From Nectonema munidae (Eukaryota > Nematomorpha > Nectonematoida > Nectonematidae), in NCBI GenBank assembly GCA_030549495.1, contig JAUIRK010000729.1, forward strand, positions 1 to 64,000: DNA of 64,000 nucleotides. Direction: 5' to 3'. A program made the translations under genes and the position numbers. The notes beneath the pieces were generated by a model that worked only from the letters and a program-made list of their open reading frames with translations, had not been told where the DNA came from and made no database searches. Positions 46,326 to 57,322 of this stretch are shown one piece after another (the first letter of the stretch is position 1; each line of letters opens with the position of its first letter).

Positions 46326-47604
46326 CTGTGAATTTCCGGTTTTGCTAGGCAAGTGATACGTCTTTTTATTGTACCTCACAGCCAACTTGATTAAGGATAC
46401 GATGGGTTGTATCAAATGTTGATACTCTAAAGTTTGTGATGATTATGGAAGGAAAAAACAACGACAAAAGGTATAATTTAAGTGAAACGTATGAGTGATA
46501 TAAAAGAATATCAATAGGCAATGAATTAAGTCTGACATAATTGTTCATAGCGAGGGATTAGACATATATTAAACTAGAAAACATTAGCACATAATCAAAA
46601 GCAAGTATTTTCATCGATTAGATTTCTCAAATCGAGAATAAGAAATTAATTTGATGAAGAAGCCATTTATTTAAAAAAAAACGTTTTAAAAACATTTTCA
46701 GGGACCTCGCTTCTCGTGGTTTATAAAGCGATCGGAGCTGACTCCTTAGTTCACATGGAGTTTTTGGGGTAAAACTCGATGATAGTGAAATTCGCTTTTT
46801 CCTAACTTAATACCTGTTCTCCACAAAGTTCACTTTAACGTGATTCCACTGTATATATTTTAACATATGTTTAAGTGCAATAAATAATCAAAATTTTAAA
46901 AGGTACCACACATTTAAACTAAAACAACGACCAGTAATAATTGGTAATCTTAAATCAAGATTTTGAAAGCATAGGAGGGATAATTTTAAGAGTTTGTCAT
47001 AAATGAATAATCTGATGGTAAGTGAAATTTGTTTAGCAGCATCAGTTGCAATAAATATTGTATTCAAAATAGGTTGAATAGAAGCAAAAAGATTTAGCAA
47101 AATAATTGTTTTAATCAATTCTTATTCAAATAGAGGCAATTATTATATCAATACTAAAGGAAATTTATAATAATTACAAGTGACCTTATTTTGTTATATA
47201 AGCACTTTGGATGGTCAAGACGTTACACCGTTTAAAAATAGAAACGAACCATCCTCTTAAAGCAATAAACACGCGGCCAAATCAACCATAGCAATCAATC
47301 GTAACCATAGGGACGCCTTATTCGACTTCTATATTTTCGTTAATAAGTTTTCCAATCATCATAACCAGATCATAATACAGGCTAATGATCAAAAATCAAT
47401 CATGTGTTTTATAAATAATAAGAGTGATATAAATTTTACTATTAGATTTTACATGATTTTATTATATTTTGGATGTTTAAAATATTAAAATTTGATAATT
47501 ATGATTAATAAATATTTAAAAGTATTCATGCGTTGGCAGTATATTATTTTGTTTTGTCCTACCTGTGAAAACAAAATGTATTTTTACAGTATTTATATTT
47601 ATAA
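46326..47604. other. AT-rich stretch with one Tigger-like MITE
   Basis: Apart from the 46700-46851 element nothing is supported. Confidence 0.5.
46700..46851. mobile_element. possible Tigger-type MITE
   Basis: Read on the minus strand from 46851: CAGTGGAATCACGTTAAAG then TGAAC, with TA next to it, a typical Tigger end. At about 46700 CAGGGACCTCGCTTCTCGTG is a poorer match that may be the other end. Confidence 0.5.
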
Positions 47605-47629
47605 TTGAAATACTCCTATAAAGAAAGAC

Positions 47630-47975
47630 CACCCCCTCCATTATTCATAACTCAGACCTGCATCATGCTACCCACACAACATTCGGACACCACATACCAA
47701 CAGCCCACATCTGCCGATATCACTTTCGTCCCATTACACCTCACCACCAAAACATCATGCACACAATTACATCATTATTATCAGACCACTTTCCCATTCT
47801 TACCAATATTTACATAAAATAACTAAAAGAAACAAACACTTAGAACTTGTACCAAACCACAAAGCCAGCTGGCTTTCATTCCAAACATACATTCAAAACT
47901 ATTCAAATCCACAATACAAGATAAACTACCTTAACAAGCTTCTGAGCAAAACTCACCAAAAAAGAGATACGCTAA
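47630..47975 (+). pseudogene. LINE endonuclease-domain fragment (A/C-rich, family 1-like)
   Basis: Three frames give, in order, TSADITFVPLHLTT, SLLSDHFPILTNIY and RNKHLELVPNHKASWLSFQT. This is the end of a LINE AP endonuclease (SxDIT, SDHxPI, KADW-like). The A/C-rich, G-poor composition resembles LINE family 1. It ends about 60 bases before pogo copy A. Confidence 0.65.
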
Positions 47976-48037
47976 GGTACCAAGGCGATCAAAATCCATA
48001 AATAACACTCCTCAAATTATTGAATTCTCTTTTTATA

Positions 48038-50244
48038 CAGTAAACTGTCCTAAAACCGGACTCTCCAAAAACCGAAATATTTTTTCGGTCCCGAAATTTG
48101 CCTATACTTAATACGTTATGCCAACTAAAATAAACCGGAATTCGAAATTTTGGAAACCGAAAAAAAAATTTATTCCGAACAGACAAAATATTGTTATTTA
48201 AACCGGAATTTGCGCTTAAATTCATGTTATTTCTTGCTTTTTTAAGAGTCCATTATTATTTTTATACTTTTTACGTTTCATAAAACTAAAATGGTAATTT
48301 ACTTTATCTTAAACTTGAAAAATTCGCATTATATTTGAACGTTTTTTTATTTGTAGATAAATTAATTGAATTTTTGTGCACCTTTTCTTCATTGGTTTGA
48401 AAAAACAAAATGCCTAAAAGAAAAAGAAATGAGCTTGACTTAAATTCAAAAATAAGTTTGATAAATGATGTTGAAAAAGGGTTGAGCGTTGCCGAAGCAA
48501 CAATAAAAAAACTCTTTAGGCAAGTCAACCATCTACGATATTTTGAAGGCTAAGGATAAATATAAAATTGAAAGCAAATAAAATAAAGCAAAAATAAAGT
48601 ACATCATGTGCATCAAAATTTAGAATGATTAAAACAAAGTTTACTGATATTGATGAATTAATGCTTAGCTGGTTTAAAACTGCACGCGACAAGATTATTC
48701 CTGTTTCTGGACCCATAATAAGAGCTAAGACCGAACAATTCGCTGAAAAAATGGATATTGAAAACTTTAAAGCTTCAAAGGTTGGCTTAGCAAATGGACA
48801 AAAAGACACGATATAAAGCAACTTACAGTTTGTGGAGAAAGGGGAGATGTAAATTTGGAAGTTGTTAATGATTGGAAAAAGAGTATTCATCACTTATGCG
48901 AAGGGTATAAGCCGGAAAATATTTTTAATTGTGATGAGACTGGTTTATTTTTTCGAGCTTTGCCGGACAAAACTTTGTCCTTCAAAAATGATGATGTCAA
49001 AGGAATCAAGTTTTCTAAGGAGAGAATAACAATAATCTTGACTTGTAGCATGATTGAAGAAAAGGTAAAAACAAATTTTTTTAAATATTTTTTCTAATTT
49101 TAAATCAAATTTGTTTTTTATAATTTAGTTAAAACCCTTGATAATTGGGCGAGCTCAAAAGCCAAGATGTTTTAAATCGATTGACACGGAGCGTTTGCCG
49201 GTTACATGGAAATTCAACAGGAAAGTGTGGATGACTGGTTCCTTATTTGAGGAATATCTTGATGAACTTAACTCCAAAATAAGATTTCAAAAAAGAAAAA
49301 TTTTATTATTTCTTGATAATGCCTCTTCACACGTTCACTTTGAAAAAAGCCACGTGAAGCTTGTTTTTCTTCCAGCAAATACAACATCCATATTACAACC
49401 GTTGGATCAAGGCATAATTAAAGTTTTCAAGAAAAGTATAGGGTGAAATTGTTACGCAGTGTGCTTTCCAAAATTGATGATGTGAATACAGAGAGCGATA
49501 TCGTGAAACAAATTAGTGTTCTTATCGCTGTAAATTGGTCTTCCCAAGCATGGAAAGAAACGACTGATAGTATGATTTCCAAGTGCTTTAAAAGATGTGG
49601 ATTTGATATAAAAACACTTAGTGATGATAATGAAGGAGAATTTAAAGATAAAGATGAAGAGTATTTGAAGGATTTGGTCAGTGAAGTGAATGATCTCGCA
49701 GCTTTCGATAATTATAAAAAAATAGATGAGCTAGTTCCAGTGGAAGAAGTTGGAAATGATTGGTAGAATGCTTTAATTGAAATCTACTCTAAAAATCAAT
49801 CGAGTAAGGAGGAAGAAAATTTTGAAGTTGCGGTTGAGGAAGAAGATGATGAAAAAGATCATGATGATCAGAATTTGACTTTTAAGGAAATGGTATCTAT
49901 GATAAATCAGATCAAAAAATGCTGTTTAATAAAAGCCCCTAACTACGAAAAGCTGAATGAAAAACTCCAAAACTTTACGGAAGAAATTGAGAGAGAAATT
50001 TTAATGGGAAAAAAATTTAAAACAAATAAATTTAGATCAATGGCTAATAATAAAATAATTTTTTTTTTATTTATAAAATTTTATAACTTAGACTTTAGTT
50101 TGTAGAAAACCTTAAAAGAGTGTTATAGGCTTTCTTTATAGAATAAGTTTTTAGTATAAAAAATGGTCGTTTCGAGAAACCGGAATTTCGAAATACCGGA
50201 AAATTTTTTCGGTCCGGAGAGTCCGGTTTTGGAAGAGTCCACTA
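48038..50244 (+). mobile_element. pogo element 3, copy A, inserted in a JOSD gene
   Basis: The left end CAGTAAACTGTCCTAAAACC is preceded by TA. The right end, reverse-complemented, is TAGTGGACTCTTCCAAAACC, and both continue CGGACTCTCC. The transposase starts at ATG 48410 (MPKRKRNELDLNSK). A 64-bp GT-AG intron (49065-49128) joins SMIEEK to LKPLIIGRAQKPRCFK. Catalytic residues are in FNCDETGLFF, LLFLDNASSH and LDQGIIKVFK. Frameshifts near 48515 and 48785 are shared with copy B. One near 49435 and a stop at 49765 are private to copy A. Confidence 0.93.
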
Positions 50245-52010
50245 CTTTAAAAATTGAATATTTGTACAAGAATTCAAAAGGAGAGAATACCAATGAAAAA
50301 AGGAGTCTTTTGTTTAGAATCAATAACGTAATAGTTGTTGTATATCTTTCGGGCACAAATCCAGTGCTTTCGCAGTATAAAAGAAAAATCAAGAAAGCCA
50401 ATTTTGAGCGGAGAAGGTACATTTAGGATGAAGCCAAATATCTTGGACAAATTAAGATCTTGAATTTGTCTATCAAATAAAATGATAAAAAATATATATA
50501 ATAGAAAAATTATATATATTATTTTTACATCAAAAAATCTTTAAGTCTGAAGTACAAGTATTTGTAGGTTTTGATTTCATGAAAATTATTTTTTCTATTA
50601 GATATTTTGTAAGTTTATTTATACAATTATGTAGCAACAAAGTGTTTATGAGTTTATCCTTGACAGAATTGAATGAATGATTGGGTTTAAGAACCTCAAT
50701 TTTTCTGAAAAGGCGTCTTATACCAAGTTATTTCTGATTTACACCTATGATTAAATAAATATACTTTACTTCCTCTTATCAAGCCAATAAGCTTCGAGAC
50801 TTTTACTTTTGAGAGCTAACATTAAGATATTGACATCGTAATTGCCTAAACCAAAAATACTTCGATGTGGGTTCAGCCATTTACTCTCTGGATACAACCT
50901 AAAATTTATAATCAAAAGTGGTATTAAATTCAAGACTTGATCATTTGAATTGTACTTGTAGATATTTCTTACTGAAAGCAAAAATCATCAAGATCTTTTT
51001 TGGTGAAGGAATCAGCTTCTTGTAGGAGATTGTTCAGCACATGCAACCCACACAATTCTTTAACTTGTCGTTCATGGTAAATTTCCTGATTGAATGAACT
51101 CATGCAAGTACAAACCTAAAATGTACAAACCGAAATAAGTCTATAAAACATTTTGGCTTGATTTTTGGTGTCTTAATTTTGTTTAAAAGGAAAAAATCCT
51201 GTTACTTATTTAGTGAAAATTAAAACAAATTTTAATCGTTGTGTTAAGTGTAATCTTTTTGTTTTGTTGTTAATACCAAAATCATGTATGGTTTCCTCTA
51301 TACCCATAAATTTTAACGGTTTAGTATTTATATTTTATTGATATAATTTAGATATCAATGGGCTGTTCTTTTTAGGGTTCGAGTCCTTCATTTTCCTCTA
51401 AAATAGATTGTGCGTTTATAATCTAGTGCGACGTGTTTAAAGACCAATGTGACATCGGTGCATCAAAAAATTAATATAAATGTATTCTATTTGGAAAAGA
51501 GAGGCAGGCGATTAATCTTTAGAAGTATGCTCTTCAAAGGGTTTGGTTGTGTTCGCTGACTCAAAAAGTTTTTATGTAGTACACGGCACTCAAAAAGCAG
51601 GCAAAACCTTTTTGCACAAGTTTTATGGTAAGCTATAAAGACGGTTAGTTTAATAAATTAGAGCTTTACGGCTACCGTAGCCAGAAGGGGCTTATGGAGT
51701 AATACGAATTGTTTCAACATACAAATTAAATTGATCGGTATTACTTTGAACAAATTTTCAAACATTTAGAATTTGCTTTTAAATTTTATTGAAGTTTTTT
51801 CCAATCCATTCTTTTTATCTTCAAAGTTATTTTTTATCTTCTTCAAAAATGTTCAGTTTTGTATTTTATGTTTTAGTATACTAAACTATGTTGAGAGTTG
51901 AATAAAGTTCGATTTGTCTAATTTTCTTCAACACCATGTTTAAAAGAATATTTTTTATAAAAGAAAGCTGTTCGGATTCAGAGATCTTATCATCATGTTA
52001 GAAAAAAGAT
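48093..52010 (+). repeat. left arm of a 3.9-kb inverted duplication
   Basis: It matches the reverse complement of 55526-59455. The outer limit GAAATTTGC (48093) lies 55 bases inside pogo copy A; the inner limit is GTTAGAAAAAAGA (52010). It contains most of pogo A, the JOSD gene on the minus strand and about 900 bp upstream of it. By eye differences are few: 1 in 131 bases of JOSD exon 1 and a handful in the transposase. A B-box-like GGTTCGAGTCC (51376-51386) is also duplicated. Confidence 0.97.
50274..51103 (-). CDS. JOSD: Josephin-domain deubiquitinase (JOSD1/2-like), copy A, 3' end lost to pogo
   Basis: Josephin proteases cleave ubiquitin with a Cys-His-Asn triad. Exons on the minus strand are 51103-50973, 50898-50770 and 50469-50274. 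The protein reads IYHERQVKELCGLHVLNNLL (catalytic Cys18), LNPHRSIFGLGNYDVN (about 52-67), FGFILNVPSP and KHWICARK (catalytic His122), then YYVIDSK. In JOSD1/2 the last motif is YYNLDSK, so the third catalytic residue is Val135 instead of Asn. The frame stops at codon 152; human JOSD1 and JOSD2 have 202 and 188 residues. The C-terminal strand is missing: a one-base frame change near 50284 and the pogo insertion at 50244 remove it. Copy A has Lys15-Glu16 (KELC), nearer the family consensus than copy B. Confidence 0.88.
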
Positions 52011-52631
52011 TTGCAAATATTCTGTTCACTACTTGAAGAAATTTTTCAAGAATACTATCATAAAACTAAAAATAAAACAAAAGTTTAGCATTTTCAAAAT
52101 ATTTAACCGTTTTACGGACAAGTTCATGCTTCCAAGTAACATCTGCTCTCCTTTCATTCAATTTTTCAAATGTAGATTATACGACATTTTTATAAAAAGC
52201 GGTTTATATAGAAACCAGACATTTATCTTGAGAAAAATGGCCTAATTATATTAAAGTTTTCTCTGTAAGCAAGTTTCTAGTAGTCATTTAGTTAAAGGGG
52301 AAAAATTACTCATTTTACTTTGTCTGTATGATTAAAACGCCCGAAAACCAAAACATCTTGAAATATAAAGTAGGTTTTAGTTATATTTTTTCAAGGAATT
52401 ATGAAAATGTAATTAACAAAAAGCAATTAGTCATTTTCAGCCCACTTATTTTTATCTTTGAAAAACTGAAGTAATATGTATAAAAATAGTTTAAACGAGA
52501 AATCAGTTGGAATGAGGACATTTTTTCCCAAATTTATCTTGAAATAGGGAATTTATTTCCATATTACAGTATTTATTACTTACTATATACACATTTACGC
52601 GTAAGATTTTCGATATTATGAAGTGTATATA

Positions 52632-52780
52632 AGGGATCATACATAAATGACGTCCTGCTAAATCTTTAAGCTTTTAAGCAACCCCTGTCGTGATTTTTAC
52701 TTCTGCCCTATTTTTTAATACAGAGCATCTAGAATTAGCCCCCCCCCCCCGGTAGAGGACGTCATATATGTATGATCCCT
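52632..52780. mobile_element. 149-bp MITE with 25-bp inverted repeats
   Basis: The left end AGGGATCATACATAAATGAC followed by GTCCT matches the reverse complement of the right end (AGGGATCATACATATATGAC, then GTCCT) with one mismatch. A run of 12 C lies inside. It is non-coding, and the near-perfect ends imply a young insertion. Confidence 0.92.
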
Positions 52781-54161
52781 GAGGAAGCTGTTACAATAAC
52801 GTGGCCATAGTGTAGTTTTGTTTCACATGGAACCTTGAGGTTCTAAATTTTTTTACCTTTTGTTTTAAAATGTTCATTTTTAACGTTGTTAAGCGATTTA
52901 CATTTTTGATTTCAAACTCTTTAACCTAAAATTTTTTCCAATTTCGATAGAGCCCTGCTTTAATTTTTAGTGCCTTAGTTTGCTATAATTCTATTTTGCA
53001 TCATTTTTACTTAAAGTTTTTAAGGCAATTTTTTGTTAATATTAGCAAAATTGTTTAATAAAAGTATATCTAACATCAGTAAAAGTTTTTGTAACTTTGA
53101 TAGTTTATTAACTTTCCGAATAATTTATTCATTATGAATATTATAAACAAATTTGATTTAAGATTTAATTTTAAAAAAATTTATTTTTCATGTTTTTGGT
53201 AAAGAAAAGTAAGTACTCGCTACATTCCCGCTAGCCGTTCGCCATGACGAAATCGACAGTTCGGGGACAAAGGGAATCTTGAGGAACCTATTATTTCTTG
53301 TTCAGAAAAAAACTAATCTAGCTATTTATAAAAATATTTTACTTTGGTAGTTTATTAAATTTCCGAAATCTGAATAATTTATTGATTATGAATATTATAA
53401 ACAAATTTGGTTTAAGGATATTTCTTACTGAAAACTTATTTTGAAGGAACTAAGTGCATAACCGACAAGTTTGAGAAAAATAAAAAGTATACTTTCTTCA
53501 TTTTAAAACTGTGTCAATTCTCAATCAATCTGTAAAAAGATTTTTTCATCTATTTTTATATATTTCTTAAAAAATCATATTTAGACGGAGCAAATTTTAC
53601 TATATATATAGTTTATATATAATTATTTTTTATTTACCTATTATTTTATTACATTAAAAAACTGATTGAGAAATAAAAAATTATTTTTTTATTCGATTTT
53701 CTCCATATTAAAAATAAGTAAAAAAAAACTAGAAAAAGTTATTCAAAAAACTGAAATTAATTTTTTGTGTAAAAATTAAAAAATTTCAAAACAAAAAATT
53801 AGAATAACTTTTTAGATTTGTAACATAATAATAGGAACTTAATTATTAAATTAAATGAAAAGTCAAAAGTGCAGCCCCTCCTAGATACGCAAGATAGAAT
53901 CAATACTTTACACCCTATAACGCTTTTTTTTAAATTTAGATCTATTTCTATCTTTTCTTCAAAATCTATAAAATTCTATTTTCAAATAAGTCCCAAATTA
54001 TCAATACATTTGAAAAATTATATCATCACCCACATTATTTTTTATCTCAAAAGTATTACACTCTACAAGTGAGGCTTTGCGATAAAACACAAAAAACATA
54101 CTTATTTATCATCTTTTTGATTTTTCATGAAATATTATCAAGAGTGTTCTCGCCTTAGGGG

Positions 54162-54240
54162 CAGGCCCGTCGCCAGGACACTTGTCCAGGGGGGGGGGCA
54201 CGCATAAAAATTTTGGGGCACCAATTGAGTTAATAAGGGA
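54162..54240 (+). mobile_element. lone transposon-like end with G run
   Basis: CAGGCCCGTCGCCAGGAC followed by a run of ten G resembles hAT MITE ends of the CAGGGCCGTAGCC type (compare 13586 and 27703). No partner end was found. Confidence 0.4.
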
Positions 54241-54616
54241 ATGAAAAAATACGTAACGTCCGCTTCAACAACTATCCTCACTCACAGACGGACAGTTGAC
54301 AGGTGGACGAAACCGAAGATATCAGAATAAACCCCAAAGCATGTTACTAGTAATTTCGATCTAATCAGTAAAATTGTATAAACAAACCCAGAATCTGAAA
54401 GTAGCAAACAGTTATTTATTTACAAGCTCAAAATATATAAAAAAGGAACAAGTTGCAGCATAGAACATCACTTCTTTCTAATAAAGCTGAATTTTTCGGT
54501 TATTTTTTGCAAAGTCTTTCAATACTTCATCAAAATCTAGAATCTTTGTGTATTCGCGCAAAAACAACAGGAGGACAAGGTTGCTTTTCCGCTGATGGGT
54601 CATGGATCGTCTATAG

Positions 54617-54680
54617 CAGAGGTGTCCAAGAAGTCGCCCGCGGTCGACTAGTCGACCGCCAAGCTCAAGAAAGTAGACCT
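54617..54680 (+). mobile_element. lone hAT-like end with an 18-bp perfect palindrome
   Basis: CAGAGGTGTCCAAGAAGTCG starts at 54617. CGGTCGACTAGTCGACCG (54641-54658) is a perfect palindrome of 18 bases. The opposite end is not visible. Confidence 0.5.
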
Positions 54681-55279
54681 CAAGTAGTTTATAAACAATT
54701 AAGGAATAAACCAGAAATTAATTGTTGGATCAATTTTTTTCTTATGAATTTCCGTTTCTATCATATTATCTATGTGAATGTTTCATGAAGTTGCATTTTC
54801 CCCATTTTTCGCATAGTTAATAATCAATCATATTGATAAAGATTTCTTATTTTAGGCTAAAATTTTTCTATGCGCAACATCACACTTCCCTTCGATAAAT
54901 AATCCTCATATTTTTCAAGATTATGAGGAAATTAAGGACATTGTATTATCATTATATGCTGGGTATGACAACTATATGTTGCAAACCTATGTATTTATGT
55001 TACCAATTAAGAGTTTGAGAAGCTTATATTATTTCCGGTGGTATGCTATTTATTTAACTTTGATTATTTTTTCATCATGCAGTAGAATTGGTCTAATTGA
55101 TGATATAAATTTTAAAAATCAGAAGTTGAACATTATTTTCAACATTGTTCTTTGCGTTTTACCACCTATAAAATTTTGCTTGTGTCTTTGTAAGTGCATT
55201 AAATTTATAAATTAGTCTTTTTTTCGGTAAAAAGTTTTTACGCTTACAATGCAAAATATCAAATTTGTTTATTCTTTAA

Positions 55280-55525
55280 TGATTCCTGGTCAAAACGTAC
55301 GAAAACAAACCGTCTAAAAACTAAAACATTTGAAAAAAAACGTCCAAAGGCAATACATCCTATGTCCAAAATTTCTTGAAATCTAAACGACTCAAGAGTT
55401 CTAAACAATTCAGTTTAAGCTTTTTGGTTTTAGAACTCTTTAATTCTATGATGTTTCGATTTTAAGACATTTTGGATTTCACACGCTTTTTTCGGACGTT
55501 TTGGTTTTGGAAGGTTTTGTTTTAG
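55280..55525. repeat. palindromic (foldback) repeat ending at the right arm
   Basis: The left half (about 55275-55405) pairs imperfectly with the right half (about 55420-55525): TCCAAAATTTCTTGAAATC against TCCAAAATGTCTTAAAATC reverse-complemented, AGAGTTCTAAA against TTTAGAACTCT, and AAAACGTACGAAAAC against the CGGACGTTTTGG side. It abuts the inner limit of arm 2 at 55526. Confidence 0.65.
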
Positions 55526-56463
55526 TCTTTTTTCTAACATGATGATAAGATCTCTGAATCCGAACAGCTTTCTTTTATAAAAAATATTCTTTTAAACATG
55601 GTGTTGAAGAAAATTAGACAAATCGAACTTTATTCAACTCTCAACATAGTTTAGTATACTAAAACATAAAATACAAAACTGAACATTTTTGAAGAAGATA
55701 AAAATAACTTTGAAGATAAAAAGAATGGATTGGAAAAAACTTCAATAAAATTTAAAAGCAAATTCTAAATGTTTGAAAATTTGTTCAAAGTAATACCGAT
55801 CAATTTAATTTGTATGTTGAAACAATTCGTATTACTCCATAAGCCCCTTCTGGCTACGGTAGCCGTAAAGCTCCAATTTATTAAACTAACCGTCTTTATA
55901 GCTTACCATAAAACTTGTGCAAAAAGGTTTTGCCTGCTTTTTGAGTGCCGTGTACTACATAAAAACTTTTTGAGTCAGTGAACACAACCAAACCCTTTGA
56001 AGAGCATACTTCTAAAGATTAATCGCCTGCCTCTCTTTTCCAAATAGAATACATTTATATTAATTTTTTGATGCACCGATGTCACATTGGTCTTTAAACA
56101 CGTCGCACTAGATTATAAACGCACAATCTATTTTAGAGGAAAATGAAGGACTCGAACCCTAAAAAGAACAGCCCATTGATATCTAAATTATATCAATAAA
56201 ATATAAATACTAAGCCGTTAAAATCTATGGGTATAGAGGAAACCACACATGATTTTGGTATTAACAACAAAACAAAAAGATTACACTTAACACAACGATT
56301 AAAATTTGTTTTAATTTTCACTAAATATTGAAAACATAAGATCATATAAAATTATTACGCAGTAACAGGATTTTTTCCTTTTAAACAAAATTAAGACACC
56401 AAAAATCAAGCCAAAATGTTTTATAGACTTATTTCGGTTTGTACATTTTAGGTTTGTACTTGC

Positions 56464-57293
56464 ATGAGTTCATTCAATCAGGAAATTTACCATGAACGAC
56501 AAGTTAAAAAATTGTGTGGGTTGCATGTGCTGAACAATCTCCTACAAGAAGCTGATTCCTTCACCAAAAAAGATCTTGATGATTTTTGCTTTCAGTAAGA
56601 AATATCTACAAGTACAATTCAAATGATCAAGTCTTGAATTTAATACCACTTTTGATTATAAATTTTAGGTTGTATCCAGAGAGTAAATGGCTGAACCCAC
56701 ATCGAAGTATTTTTGGTTTAGGCAATTACGATGTCAATATCTTAATGTTAGCTCTCAAAAGTAAAAGTCTCGAAGCTTATTGGCTTGATAAGAGGAAGTA
56801 AATTATATTTATTTAATCATAGGTGTAAATCAGAAATAACTTGGTATAAGACGCCTTTTCAGAAAAATGGAGGTTCTTAAACCCAATCATTCTTTCAATT
56901 CTGTCAAGGATAAACTCATAAACACTTTGTTGCTGCATAATTGTATAAATAAACTTACAAAATATCTAATAGAAAAAATAATTTTCATGAAATCAAAACC
57001 TACAAATACTTGTACTTCAGACTTAAAGATTTTTTGATGTAAAAATAATATATATAATTTTTCTATTATATATATTTTTTATCATTTTATTTGATAGACA
57101 AATTCAAGATCTTAATTTGTCCAAGATATTTGGCTTCATCCTAAATGTACCTTCTCCGCTCAAAATTGGCTTTCTTGATTTTTCTTTTATACTGCGAAAG
57201 CACTGGATTTGTGCCCGAAAGATATACAACAACTATTACGTTATTGATTCTAAACAAAAGACTCCTTTTTTCATTGGTATTCTCTCCTTTTGA
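56464..57293 (+). CDS. JOSD: Josephin-domain deubiquitinase (JOSD1/2-like), copy B, 3' end lost to pogo
   Basis: Exons are 56464-56594, 56669-56797 and 57098-57293, with GT-AG introns of 74 and 300 bp and both junctions in phase. The product has 151 residues, MSSFNQEIYHERQVKKLC onward. Catalytic Cys18 and His122 are present; Val135 stands where JOSD1/2 have Asn. The stop at 57291 falls just before the C-terminal helix and strand (ELRKFL...LLLVV in JOSD1). The +1 frame after it (SPFEFLYKYSIFKVVDS) could be their remains and runs into the pogo at 57323. TTTTAG lies 12 bases before the ATG, as a possible leader-splice acceptor. The gene may still yield a truncated protein, but function is doubtful. 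Confidence 0.88.
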
Positions 57294-57322
57294 ATTCTTG
57301 TACAAATATTCAATTTTTAAAG

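Larger units (their letters stand above)
52011..55525. other. spacer between the inverted arms
   Basis: AT-rich, with no host gene found. It holds a 149-bp MITE (52632-52780), a foldback-like motif at 52334, two lone transposon-like ends (54162 and 54617) and a palindromic repeat (55280-55525). The 79-codon frame at 54976-55215 is hydrophobic but matches nothing. Confidence 0.6.

Noticed and set aside
47605-47817. A 70-codon frame as a small gene
   Set aside because: It is one frame of a decayed LINE endonuclease, and the motif continues in other frames.
54976-55215. 79-codon hydrophobic frame in the spacer
   Set aside because: No recognisable motif, and composition as expected from AT-rich DNA.
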